From the NCBI GenBank assembly GCA_937922085.1, contig CAKZVD010000032.1, positions 30,526 to 94,525 of the forward strand: a stretch of 64,000 bases of DNA, given 5' to 3'. The translations under genes were made by a program, and so were the position numbers. The stretch is from an uncultured Tenacibaculum sp. GTDB lineage: Bacteria > Bacteroidota > Bacteroidia > Flavobacteriales > Flavobacteriaceae. Below the pieces are notes generated by a model, which saw only the letters and a list, made by a program, of their open reading frames with translations, was not told the origin of the DNA and did not search any database. Shown one piece after another: positions 1 through 7,534 of this stretch (position 1 is its first letter; every line of letters begins with the position of its first letter).

Positions 1-683
1 AAATAGAAGCAGGAATAGATTTTTTTAATAAAAATAAATATGCTTCTAGTACATTTTTGCGTTATGGTATTACAGAAGTAATTGAACTAAATGGAGGAGG
101 ATTATATAATTTATCTGAAGTTAATGGGATACAGCCTGGTTTGAGTAGTTTTGTAGGTGCAAAATTTCATATTTTTAAAGGAGATACAATGATGCCTTCA
201 ACAGCTTTACAAGTCGGGGTTAGTTTTCCAAATGATAATATGCTTGAAGAAGATATTGGGACTAGTGTTCCAAATGATGAAGTTATGGAGAATGTTTTTA
301 CTACTTTTTTATTTGTAGTGAATTATGCCTTTAATGAAAGATTAAGTTATACTTTAAATTTTGGAGTGAATTTAGATTTAGAGAAGAGTGAAAGAAATGT
401 AGAAAGAAATGGGGTTGTTGAAAAAGAAGAGTTTACATATTTTGAAGGGGTTTATGCTTTTAATTTACTATACAAAATAGACAATAAGTGGGCGTTTTTT
501 ATAGAGCCTTATGGAAGTCTTAATAGGTATATTGCTCCTAAAATTAAATTAAATTTAAATTCAGGACTTTCATATTTGGTAAATAAAGATTTACAATTTG
601 ATTTATTTGCAGGACATGGTATAAACAACAATGAATACCTTACTTTAAGTGGAGGAATCTCATGGAGAGTTGATTTTAAATAA
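1..683 (+). CDS. C-terminal part of a putative outer-membrane beta-barrel transporter (5'-truncated)
   Basis: The reading frame is open from base 3 with no stop, so the gene begins before the window; the first in-window TTG at 57 is unlikely to be the true start. The visible ~227 residues alternate polar and hydrophobic positions in short strands with turns, as in an outer-membrane beta-barrel. The protein ends in Phe-Lys after a strand reading SGGISWRVDF, close to the terminal-aromatic signature of Bam substrates. Phrases such as GVSFPNDN and LFAGHGINNNEYLTLSGG resemble the MetA/phenol-degradation type transporter family common in Flavobacteria. The substrate cannot be read from sequence. 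A bidirectional terminator follows and the next gene is convergent. Confidence 0.6.
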   Translation, partial: IEAGIDFFNKNKYASSTFLRYGITEVIELNGGGLYNLSEVNGIQPGLSSFVGAKFHIFKGDTMMPSTALQVGVSFPNDNMLEEDIGTSVPNDEVMENVFTTFLFVVNYAFNERLSYTLNFGVNLDLEKSERNVERNGVVEKEEFTYFEGVYAFNLLYKIDNKWAFFIEPYGSLNRYIAPKIKLNLNSGLSYLVNKDLQFDLFAGHGINNNEYLTLSGGISWRVDFK

Positions 684-704
684 AAATATTTTGTAGATAT
701 AAAT

Positions 705-740
705 AAAAAAAGCAATGAATTAAAATTCATTGCTTTTTTT
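705..740. terminator. Bidirectional intrinsic terminator
   Basis: A 10-bp perfect stem (711-720 with 725-734) and a four-base loop are flanked by an A tract on the left and a T tract on the right. It can therefore serve both the barrel gene on the plus strand and the convergent esterase-like gene on the minus strand. Confidence 0.85.
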
Positions 741-761
741 ATTTAATTAAATGTTGTTTAA

Positions 762-2018
762 TTATTTGTTATCCTCATTATCCTCTTCCTCTTCTTCCTC
801 ATTTTTTTCTTCTTCTTCAGGTAACTCTTCTTCTAAAGGTTCTTCTTTAGGAGCATTTTTTAAAGAAGCTTCCACACGAATAATATTTTCATAAAAAGCC
901 TCTGTATTAGAATCAGAGAGATCCATTTTACCATATGCTTCTTTGTAATAAAATAAAGCTTGTTCGTAGTTTCTTCCTAATTCATGATATTTTCCAACAT
1001 AATATTCTCCTAAATGAGAGTCAGGATGTTTAATCATTACAAAATCTCCAAGTACCCTTAAGTAATCACCATCTAATTTATCTATTACAATTCCTTCAAT
1101 AGCATAAATGTCTTGAAAACGAACATTTAAGTTAGTTCCGTATAAATATTCAATTTCTAAATACTTAGACTCTAAATATTTTATAGCTTCTAAAGGATCC
1201 AAGTCTTTAATTTTTTCATCAAATTCTTCTTTAGAAATTCGAGGATATAATCCAAAAATATTAGTAAAAGCATCTGGAAGTGCTTTTACTAAAGCTGTTG
1301 GTTTATTAGCTTCACCTTTAAAATCATTAAAGGCAATATGGAGTTTTTCAGTTTTTAAAGATTCCAAACCAGTTTTTAACTGCTCATGTAATTTTTTACG
1401 TTCTTCTTTTTCATAAGGATTAGAACTTACATATAAATAAAACTGATTATCTATTTCATCTAATCTTTTTAAATCGAAAGTACTTACTAAACGAAGTGTT
1501 TGATCTGTTAATTTAGGTGAAATAGAAACAAAAGAATTAAAAATAGGGCTTTGTTCTTTTAAAAAATGTAGTAAAAAATTACCAGCATCTCTATCTCCAA
1601 CAATCGTAAAGTAAGGAGAAGTTTTATAATTAGCTTCTAAATAAGGAATTAATTCTTTTTTTATATAATTATAAAATTTCTTTGCATTTGTGGTTAAGTT
1701 ACCACTCTTTTTAACCGTAGAAACATCTTGGTTAAGACTAGCATCAACATCTAAACCCACAACAATTTGTTTAGGTGTTAAATCTGCATTTGCGTAAATC
1801 TTTGAATTACCCACATAAATATCAAATAAATAATCATTATCTAAAACGATTGCAACTGGATATTTACGAATAGTATCGGTTTGATGTTCTTTAGGAATGT
1901 AGATTTTAGCAATACGATCTCTACTAAACTCAGAAGAATTAATTTTTTTAGTTAAAATAGTTTGCGAGAATAACGAATAACTAAGGCATATAAAGCTTAT
2001 TAAAACTAGATTTTTCAT
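762..2018 (-). CDS. Secreted esterase-fold (Fes/IroE-like) protein, probably catalytically dead, with acidic tail
   Basis: The product has a signal peptide (residues 1-19, ending SLFSQ) and then an alpha/beta-hydrolase region of the putative-esterase (Fes/IroE, COG2819) type across about residues 20-255. The nucleophile elbow, normally G-x-S-x-G, reads GDRDAG at 141-146, so Arg143 sits where the catalytic Ser should be. Enzymatic activity is therefore doubtful. Residues ~340-385 contain a helical TPR-like stretch (YYVGKYHELGRNYEQAL). The last ~30 residues are almost all Glu/Asp/Asn/Lys, an extremely acidic low-complexity tail. The gene is monocistronic, convergent with the upstream barrel gene and divergent from menB. 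Family is fairly secure; function is unknown. Confidence 0.6.
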   Translation of the reverse strand: MKNLVLISFICLSYSLFSQTILTKKINSSEFSRDRIAKIYIPKEHQTDTIRKYPVAIVLDNDYLFDIYVGNSKIYANADLTPKQIVVGLDVDASLNQDVSTVKKSGNLTTNAKKFYNYIKKELIPYLEANYKTSPYFTIVGDRDAGNFLLHFLKEQSPIFNSFVSISPKLTDQTLRLVSTFDLKRLDEIDNQFYLYVSSNPYEKEERKKLHEQLKTGLESLKTEKLHIAFNDFKGEANKPTALVKALPDAFTNIFGLYPRISKEEFDEKIKDLDPLEAIKYLESKYLEIEYLYGTNLNVRFQDIYAIEGIVIDKLDGDYLRVLGDFVMIKHPDSHLGEYYVGKYHELGRNYEQALFYYKEAYGKMDLSDSNTEAFYENIIRVEASLKNAPKEEPLEEELPEEEEKNEEEEEEDNEDNK

Positions 2019-2071
2019 TTACTGTAATGTGTTTCTTAATTTTGTAATAAAGATACTAAACTATATTATAG

Positions 2072-2079
2072 TATTTTTG
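2072..2079 (+). promoter_or_regulatory. Putative menB promoter, -7 element
   Basis: TATTTTTG matches the Bacteroidota -7 consensus TAnnTTTG and lies 31 bases before the menB start. I see no TTG at the ideal -33 spacing, so only the -7 half is supported. Confidence 0.45.
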
Positions 2080-2110
2080 TTTTTCTTAATAACGATTTTT
2101 TTTTCAAATT

Positions 2111-2950
2111 ATGATAAATATAGCATGGAAAACTGTTAAAGAGTACTCAGATATTACCTACAAAAAGTGTAATGGTGTTGCTAGAATAGCTTTTAACAGG
2201 CCAAATATAAGAAATGCATTTCGACCTCATACTACAGGTGAATTATTAGATGCATTTAATAATGCTCATGAAGATACTTCAATAGGAGTTGTTTTACTAT
2301 CTGCAGAAGGTCCTTCTACTAAAGATGGTATTTGGAGTTTTTGTTCTGGAGGAGACCAAAAAGCTAGAGGACATCAAGGATATGTTGGTAAAGATGGATA
2401 CCACCGTTTAAATATTTTAGAAGTTCAACGATTAATTCGCTTTATGCCTAAAGCTGTTATTGCAGTTGTACCAGGCTGGGCTGTGGGTGGCGGACATAGT
2501 TTACATGTAACTTGTGATTTAACTTTAGCAAGTAAAGAACATGCTATTTTTAAGCAAACAGATGCAGATGTAACTTCTTTTGATGGCGGATATGGTTCTG
2601 CTTATTTAGCAAAAATGGTTGGGCAGAAAAAAGCTCGTGAAATCTTTTTCTTAGGAAGAAACTATTCAGCACAGGAGGCATATGAAATGGGAATGGTAAA
2701 TGCAGTGATACCTCACGATGAATTGGAAAGTACAGCGTATGAATGGGCGCAAGAGATTTTAGCAAAATCACCAACTTCTATAAAAATGTTGAAATTTGCA
2801 ATGAATTTAACAGATGATGGAATGGTAGGGCAACAAGTATTTGCTGGTGAAGCTACTCGATTAGCCTATATGACAGAAGAGGCTAAAGAAGGGCGTGATG
2901 CTTTTTTAGAAAAACGTAAGCCAAACTTCGAAAAAAAATGGATACCATAG
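2111..2950 (+). CDS. menB: 1,4-dihydroxy-2-naphthoyl-CoA synthase (MenB)
   Basis: This crotonase-superfamily enzyme cyclises o-succinylbenzoyl-CoA to 1,4-dihydroxy-2-naphthoyl-CoA in menaquinone synthesis in the cytoplasm. The 279-residue length is normal for the family. Diagnostic stretches include VARIAFNRPNIRNAFRP near the N-terminus, the substrate-binding CSGGDQKARG segment at about residues 78-87, the oxyanion-hole region PGWAVGGGHSLH at about 121-132, and the C-terminal KRKPNFEKKW end. The ATG at 2111 gives the N-terminus usual in Flavobacteria. No other men gene is adjacent; downstream is an intergenic repeat and then purU. Confidence 0.95.
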   Translation: MINIAWKTVKEYSDITYKKCNGVARIAFNRPNIRNAFRPHTTGELLDAFNNAHEDTSIGVVLLSAEGPSTKDGIWSFCSGGDQKARGHQGYVGKDGYHRLNILEVQRLIRFMPKAVIAVVPGWAVGGGHSLHVTCDLTLASKEHAIFKQTDADVTSFDGGYGSAYLAKMVGQKKAREIFFLGRNYSAQEAYEMGMVNAVIPHDELESTAYEWAQEILAKSPTSIKMLKFAMNLTDDGMVGQQVFAGEATRLAYMTEEAKEGRDAFLEKRKPNFEKKWIP

Positions 2951-3005
2951 GGAGTTAGCAGTTAAAATGAACAATAATCAGTGGTTATTTTTCATTTTAA
3001 CTTGT

Positions 3006-3089
3006 CTATTGCGCATAGTCAGAATGATCAATGATGATTTTTGTTTTTTGATTTTATCTGCTATTGGTCATTGAGCGTAGTCGAAATGA
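3006..3089. repeat. Pair of dispersed GAGCGTAGTCGAAA-type elements
   Basis: The segment CATTGAGCGTAGTCGAAATG (3069-3088) is partly palindromic. A decayed copy, ATTGCGCATAGTCAGAATG, lies at about 3008-3026. From memory, elements with this core (reverse complement TTTCGACTACGCTC) are scattered in intergenic DNA of many Bacteroidota. They sit between menB and purU and overlap no gene. Confidence 0.5.
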
Positions 3090-3124
3090 TTACATTCATA
3101 ATTTACAATTTGTAATTAATTTTT

Positions 3125-3994
3125 ATGAAATCACAAATAATAACATTCCTTATAAAGTGTCCAGATCAAAAAGGAATTTTAGCTAAAGTTACCAATCTAT
3201 TTTATATTGAAGGATTTAATATTGTTAGTTGTCAACAGTATGTAAATGCGAAAGCAAATAGATATTACATGAGAGTAAGAGTTGATGCTGAAGGAACTTC
3301 TATATCGAGAGAAGATTTAGAAAAAAAGTTTTTAGAATTGGCGAAACCTTTGCAATGTGAATGGTCTGTATATTATGAAAGTAAAAGGCAAAACGTAGCT
3401 ATATTAGTTTCACATACAAGTCATTGTTTGTATGATTTGTTAGAGCGACAAAGAGAAGGAAGTATCGATTGTACTGTTAAAATGATTATAAGTAATCATG
3501 ATAAGTTACGACCTATAGCCGATATGTTTGGTATTCCATATTATTACTTGCCAGTAACAAAAGAGACAAAGAGAGAACAAGAATTAGAAATAATACAATT
3601 GTTAAAAGAACATGATGTGGATTTAGTAGTAATGGCACGTTATATGCAAATTTTATCAGAAAATTTCATTAATCATTATACTAGTCAAATTATAAATATT
3701 CATCATTCTTTTTTACCAGCTTTTCAAGGAGCTAATCCATACGGAAGAGCATATGAAAGAGGGGTTAAGTTAATTGGTGCAACTGCTCATTATGCAACAT
3801 TAGATTTAGATGAAGGGCCAATTATAGAACAAGATGTTGAACGAATAACACATGAAAGTACTCCTAAAACATTAAAGCAGATAGGCGCAGATATAGAGCG
3901 ATTAGTGTTGGCAAGGGCAGTTAAATGTCATTTACAACATCGAATTATAGTATCTGAAAATAGAGCCATTGTTTTTCCTGAAGCAGGAGAATAG
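3125..3994 (+). CDS. purU: Formyltetrahydrofolate deformylase (PurU)
   Basis: PurU hydrolyses 10-formyl-tetrahydrofolate to formate and tetrahydrofolate, balancing one-carbon units and feeding formate to purine synthesis. An N-terminal ACT regulatory domain (residues ~5-80, opening TFLIKCPDQKGILAKVTNLF) is followed by a formyltransferase catalytic domain (~88-285). The signature NIHHSFLPAFQGANPYGRAY carries the Asn-His pair, and the catalytic Asp lies in LDLDEGPIIEQDV. The length of 289 aa is normal. The gene starts at the ATG at 3125, after an AT-rich leader without a clear Shine-Dalgarno sequence. Confidence 0.93.
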   Translation: MKSQIITFLIKCPDQKGILAKVTNLFYIEGFNIVSCQQYVNAKANRYYMRVRVDAEGTSISREDLEKKFLELAKPLQCEWSVYYESKRQNVAILVSHTSHCLYDLLERQREGSIDCTVKMIISNHDKLRPIADMFGIPYYYLPVTKETKREQELEIIQLLKEHDVDLVVMARYMQILSENFINHYTSQIINIHHSFLPAFQGANPYGRAYERGVKLIGATAHYATLDLDEGPIIEQDVERITHESTPKTLKQIGADIERLVLARAVKCHLQHRIIVSENRAIVFPEAGE

Positions 3995-4075
3995 TAGAAG
4001 AGAGAAGAGAATTTGAAAAAAGTAATATAAAAAAGAGTAAAAAGCCTTTTATTTTACTATTAAAAAGACAATTTG

Positions 4076-4124
4076 AACTAACAACTAACAACTAACAACT
4101 AACAACTAACAACTAACAACTAAC
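4076..4124 (+). repeat. Heptanucleotide tandem repeat (AACTAAC x7) abutting a start codon
   Basis: Seven perfect copies of AACTAAC run from 4076 to 4124 and end two bases before the ATG at 4127, so the repeat forms the whole proximal 5' leader of the next gene. No Shine-Dalgarno sequence is possible inside it. Copy-number change would alter leader length without touching the coding frame. Confidence 0.95.
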
Positions 4125-4126
4125 AA

Positions 4127-4735
4127 ATGAAAATAATTTGTATTGGACGCAATTATGCAAAGCATATAGAAGAGTTGGAAAATGAAAAGCCAGAAAGCCC
4201 TGTTGTTTTTCTAAAACCAGATTCTGCTATTTTACCTAAAAAAATGCCTTTTTTTATTCCTTCTTTTTCTAACGAAATACATTATGAAGTAGAGGTGTTA
4301 GTTAAAATTACTAAAGTAGGAAAGCACATTGCATCTAAGTTTGCTCATAAATATTATGATACAATAGGTTTGGGAATAGATTTTACAGCTCGTGATGTAC
4401 AGGCAAGTTGTAAAGAAAAAGGATTACCATGGGAAAAAGCAAAAGCTTTTGATGGAAGTGCTATTATTGGAGAGTTTTACCCAAAAGAAGAGTTTGATTT
4501 AGAAAATTTATCTTTTCAACTAAAAAAGAATGAAACGGTGGTGCAAGATGGTAATACAACATCTATGCTTTGGAAGATTGACGAGTTAATTAGTTATGTT
4601 TCTCAATATTTTACTTTAAAAAAAGGAGATGTTATTTTTACAGGTACACCAGCAGGAGTTGGTAAAGTTGTTGAAAATGATGTGTTAACAGGAGTAATAG
4701 AAGGTAAACAAGCTTTTCAAATTAAGGTAAAGTAA
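4127..4735 (+). CDS. Fumarylacetoacetate hydrolase (FAH) family protein
   Basis: This small single-domain FAH-fold protein (202 aa) resembles the 2-hydroxyhepta-2,4-diene-1,7-dioate isomerase / acylpyruvase branch. It opens with MKIICIGRNYAKHIEELEN. It has the metal-binding acidic residues expected in HYEVEV (about residues 50-55), the DFTARDVQ segment (~86-93) and the C-terminal GDVIFTGTPAGVG loop (~168-180) typical of the family. The likely reaction is hydrolysis or decarboxylation of an acylpyruvate-type metabolite, but the substrate cannot be assigned. Its leader consists of the heptamer repeat, and a small membrane-protein gene follows after two bases. Confidence 0.85.
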   Translation: MKIICIGRNYAKHIEELENEKPESPVVFLKPDSAILPKKMPFFIPSFSNEIHYEVEVLVKITKVGKHIASKFAHKYYDTIGLGIDFTARDVQASCKEKGLPWEKAKAFDGSAIIGEFYPKEEFDLENLSFQLKKNETVVQDGNTTSMLWKIDELISYVSQYFTLKKGDVIFTGTPAGVGKVVENDVLTGVIEGKQAFQIKVK

Positions 4736-4737
4736 AA

Positions 4738-5013
4738 ATGATTATTCTATTACTTTTTCTACTTATAATCGTTGGTGTTGGTTTTATATTTAATAAACTA
4801 GCTGAAAAATACAAGAAAAATAGGGGAGGTTATATACTCTTAGGTACATTTACTTTTATTTTAGGAGTTGCAATTTATTTATTAGTTTGTATGGTTCTAT
4901 GGAAACATTTGTTTAAAATAAATAGATACCTTCATGAGTGTTTATCTTTTATATTAGGAATAATAGTTTCAATGGGAACATATTTCTTTTTAGAGAAGAA
5001 ATGGAAAGGTTAA
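4738..5013 (+). CDS. Small two-helix membrane protein
   Basis: I do not recognise the family. The 91-aa product has a hydrophobic N-terminal helix (residues ~1-18), a basic loop (AEKYKKNRGG), a second long hydrophobic segment (~30-53) and a third hydrophobic stretch before the end FFLEKKWKG. The ATG lies two bases after the stop of the FAH-family gene, so the two are probably co-transcribed. It is related to the next gene: both have an AEKY/AEEY-x-KN loop, an ILG motif and a FLEKKW end, suggesting tandem duplication. Confidence 0.7.
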   Translation: MIILLLFLLIIVGVGFIFNKLAEKYKKNRGGYILLGTFTFILGVAIYLLVCMVLWKHLFKINRYLHECLSFILGIIVSMGTYFFLEKKWKG

Positions 5014-5058
5014 AATATTAGAAAAGAAGAAAAATTAATTGTTTAAAAAAGAAATAAA

Positions 5059-5394
5059 ATGCTATCACTAATACTATTATATTTTATCGGAAAAAAATAT
5101 TATTCACTAGCAGAAGAATATGATAAAAATATGTGGGGTTTTGCTATACTAGGGGTTTCTATTTACTTTGTCGGAGCAATTGTTTTGGGAGTAATTATTA
5201 TGTTTTTTTTAGAATTAGGAGGTGTTTATATCATAGGTAATTATAGTGATACAGTTGTAGGTTTAATGATGATGCCGTTTGGACTTTTAAGTTGTTACTT
5301 ACTGTATCTATTTTTAGAAAAAAAATGGGTAAAAGAAAAACCTAAAAAAGCAGAAAAAATAATAGACGAAATAGGAAGAGATTCAAATTTTTAG
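5059..5394 (+). CDS. Small membrane protein, paralogue of the preceding gene
   Basis: The 111-aa product has hydrophobic segments at about residues 1-10, 29-52 and 66-88 and a charged tail after FLEKKW. It shares with its upstream neighbour the pattern of a short hydrophobic start, SLAEEYDKNMWGFAILG, a long membrane helix and the terminal FLEKKW. The longer lysine-rich tail (VKEKPKKAEKIIDEIGRD) is specific to this copy. Function is unknown. It lies 22 bases before cinA. Confidence 0.65.
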   Translation: MLSLILLYFIGKKYYSLAEEYDKNMWGFAILGVSIYFVGAIVLGVIIMFFLELGGVYIIGNYSDTVVGLMMMPFGLLSCYLLYLFLEKKWVKEKPKKAEKIIDEIGRDSNF

Positions 5395-5416
5395 TTTTTA
5401 ATAACTATACAATCAA

Positions 5417-6658
5417 ATGAAAGCAGAAATAATAACTATAGGAGATGAAATCCTTATAGGTCAAATTGTAGATACAAATTCACAATGGATAGGAAAGGAG
5501 CTAAATAAAATTGGAGTTTCAGTATACCAAATTACTTCTATTCAAGATGAAGAACAACATATTTTAAATGCTTTAAAAGAGGCTGAGAATAGAGTAGATA
5601 TTGTAATAGTAACAGGTGGGTTAGGTCCTACTAATGACGATATTACAAAAAAAACGTTGACGACTTATTTTAAAGATCCTGAATTAGTTTCTTATCCAGA
5701 GGTTACCGAGCATATAAAAAAACTTTTTGAGCAATTTAGTGTGCCTTATAATCATGAGGCACAAAAAGGACAGGCAATGTTACCTTCAAAAGCAACACTA
5801 CTAACGAATCGATTAGGAACTGCTCCTGGAATGTGGTTTTTTGAAAATAATACTGTTTTTGTTTCAATGCCAGGAGTTCCTTATGAAATGAAAGGATTGA
5901 TGACTTATGAGATACTACCAAAAATTAAAGAAGAATTTGAACTCCCTTTTATCATTCATAAAACTATACATACCTACGGACAAGGAGAAAGTATGGTTGC
6001 TTCTAGAATAGAAGAATGGGAAAATAATTTACCAACCTTTATTAAGTTGGCTTATCTTCCTTCTTTTGGTAAAGTACGGTTACGACTTTCAGCAAAAGGA
6101 ACAAATGAAGAACTTCTTAAAGATACATTAGCAATAGAATTAGAGAAGTTAAAGAAATTAATTTCAGATATTATTTTAGGCTATGATGATGAAAGTATAG
6201 ATAAACAAGTAGCTAAAGTTTTACAAGCAAAAAAAGAAACATTAGGGGTTGCAGAAAGTTTAACAGGAGGTAAATTAGGGGCTACTTTAGTTTCTAATGC
6301 AGGAGCATCTTCCTATTTTAAAGGAGGTTTTATTGTATACTCTTCTGAGTTGAAACAAGAGTTGTTAGATGTACCAAAATCAATTATTGAAAAACATTCT
6401 GTTGTTAGTGAGGAGGTTGCACGTATTATGGCTTTGAATACACGTGAAAAATTAAAAACAGATTATGCAATAGCAGTAACAGGAAATGCAGGACCTACAA
6501 CAGATGATACAGAAAAAAATGTAGGAGTCGTTTATATAGGTATTGCTTCAAAAGAAAATGTTGAAGTTCACGAATTTAATTTTGGGTCGCCAAGAGAAAA
6601 AGTAATGAATAGAACTATAAATAAAGCGTTAGAGTTATTGTTGAAAAAGATTATATAA
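5417..6658 (+). CDS. cinA: CinA-family nicotinamide-nucleotide amidohydrolase
   Basis: CinA/PncC-type enzymes deamidate nicotinamide mononucleotide to nicotinate mononucleotide, recycling NMN released by DNA ligase; some members also have ADP-ribose pyrophosphatase activity in the N-terminal domain. This 413-aa protein has both parts. The N-terminal molybdopterin-binding-like domain (~1-165) contains IGDEILIGQIVDTNSQWI and TGGLGPTNDDITK. The C-terminal amidohydrolase domain (~255-410) contains GVAESLTGGKLGATL with the catalytic Ser, plus AVTGNAGP. Length and motifs are normal. It immediately precedes the ribosomal-protein cluster, a conserved arrangement in Flavobacteriaceae. Confidence 0.93.
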   Translation: MKAEIITIGDEILIGQIVDTNSQWIGKELNKIGVSVYQITSIQDEEQHILNALKEAENRVDIVIVTGGLGPTNDDITKKTLTTYFKDPELVSYPEVTEHIKKLFEQFSVPYNHEAQKGQAMLPSKATLLTNRLGTAPGMWFFENNTVFVSMPGVPYEMKGLMTYEILPKIKEEFELPFIIHKTIHTYGQGESMVASRIEEWENNLPTFIKLAYLPSFGKVRLRLSAKGTNEELLKDTLAIELEKLKKLISDIILGYDDESIDKQVAKVLQAKKETLGVAESLTGGKLGATLVSNAGASSYFKGGFIVYSSELKQELLDVPKSIIEKHSVVSEEVARIMALNTREKLKTDYAIAVTGNAGPTTDDTEKNVGVVYIGIASKENVEVHEFNFGSPREKVMNRTINKALELLLKKII

Positions 6659-6676
6659 AATTAACATTAATATATT

Positions 6677-6708
6677 TTGTTTTATATAGTTAAAAATTCG
6701 TATATTTG
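6677..6708 (+). promoter_or_regulatory. Promoter of the rpmB-rpmG-DUF4295 operon
   Basis: A TTG at 6677-6679 is followed after 21 bases by TATATTTG at 6701-6708, a perfect match to the Bacteroidota pattern TTG-N17-23-TAnnTTTG. The -7 element lies 38 bases before the rpmB start. Confidence 0.8.
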
Positions 6709-6746
6709 CACCTCGTTTAGAAATAAAACTAAAAACTGTCAAGAAG

Positions 6747-6986
6747 ATGTCTAGAGTTTGTGAATTAACAGGAAAAAAAGCGATGGTAGGTAATAACGTA
6801 TCTCACGCTTTAAACAGAACAAAAAGAAAATTCAACGCTAATTTAATGACTAAGCGTTTTTATATACCAGAAGAAGATAAATGGGTAACTCTTAAAGTAT
6901 CTGCTTCTGCATTAAAAAATATTAATAAAAAAGGGATCTCTGCTGTTATTAAGGAAGCAAGAGCAAAAGGTTTCTTAACTAAATAA
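6747..6986 (+). CDS. rpmB: 50S ribosomal protein L28
   Basis: The 79-aa sequence begins [30 protein letters not shown], the canonical L28 N-terminus. This is a structural component of the large ribosomal subunit. The gene is first in a strongly promoted operon with rpmG (27 bases downstream) and the DUF4295 gene. No zinc-binding cysteine set is present beyond Cys5. Confidence 0.97.
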   Translation: MSRVCELTGKKAMVGNNVSHALNRTKRKFNANLMTKRFYIPEEDKWVTLKVSASALKNINKKGISAVIKEARAKGFLTK

Positions 6987-7013
6987 CTCCTTACCAGATA
7001 AAATTTTACACAG

Positions 7014-7196
7014 ATGGCAAAAAGAGGAAACAGAGTTCAAGTAATTTTAGAATGTACTGAGCATAAAGCATCAGGACAAGCAGGAACTTCTCGTTACATT
7101 ACGACAAAGAATAAAAAGAATACTCCAGACAGAATGGAATTGAAGAAATTCAATCCAATCTTAAAGAAGATGACAGTTCACAAAGAAATTAAATAA
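7014..7196 (+). CDS. rpmG: 50S ribosomal protein L33
   Basis: The 60-aa, lysine-rich product reads [21 protein letters not shown] at its start and contains [21 protein letters not shown], matching L33. A single Cys is present, so this is not the four-cysteine zinc-ribbon form. It lies between rpmB and the DUF4295 gene and is co-transcribed with them. Confidence 0.97.
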   Translation: MAKRGNRVQVILECTEHKASGQAGTSRYITTKNKKNTPDRMELKKFNPILKKMTVHKEIK

Positions 7197-7203
7197 GTAG
7201 GAC

Positions 7204-7356
7204 ATGGCAAAGAAATCAGTAGCAACGTTACAAACAGGTTCAAAAAGATTAACCAAAGCTATCAAAATGGTAAAATCTCCAAAGAGTGGAGCTTATACAT
7301 TTGTTGAATCAATTATGGATCCTACACAAGTTAAAGACTTTTTAGCAAAAAAGTAA
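7204..7356 (+). CDS. DUF4295 small basic protein
   Basis: A 50-codon gene starts at ATG 7204, eight bases after rpmG, and reads MAKKSVATLQTGSKRLTKAI... ending VKDFLAKK. Short lysine-rich proteins of the DUF4295 family occupy exactly this position after rpmG in Bacteroidota; the placement suggests ribosome association, but that is inference. A strong terminator follows 20 bases after the stop. Confidence 0.9.
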   Translation: MAKKSVATLQTGSKRLTKAIKMVKSPKSGAYTFVESIMDPTQVKDFLAKK

Positions 7357-7376
7357 TTCTTGTATACAGTTTAAAG

Positions 7377-7411
7377 AAAAGCTACTTTCATATTTGAAAG
7401 TAGCTTTTTTT
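7377..7411 (+). terminator. Terminator of the L28-L33-DUF4295 operon
   Basis: A 14-bp perfect stem (7377-7390 with 7395-7408) encloses a TATT loop and is followed by a T run. Confidence 0.92.
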
Positions 7412-7425
7412 GTTTTTAAAAACGG

Positions 7426-7433
7426 TATTTTTG
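7426..7433 (+). promoter_or_regulatory. Possible ftsY promoter, -7 element
   Basis: TATTTTTG matches TAnnTTTG and sits just past the operon terminator. It would give ftsY a leader of about 95 bases. The upstream TTG is too close (13 bases), so this is a partial match only. Confidence 0.35.
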
Positions 7434-7534
7434 ACTACAGAAAATTGAATGGAATTAGATTGAATGACAATTTGACTGTAATTTAAGTCTGGTACAATTT
7501 TTAACGCTTAACCAAATGAATATAACAGTTAACT

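Noticed and set aside
57..59. TTG as start of the first gene
   Set aside because: The frame is open to the window edge and the residues upstream continue the barrel pattern, so it is internal.
4076..4124. CRISPR-like array
   Set aside because: Repeats are 7 bp with no spacers; it is a simple tandem repeat.
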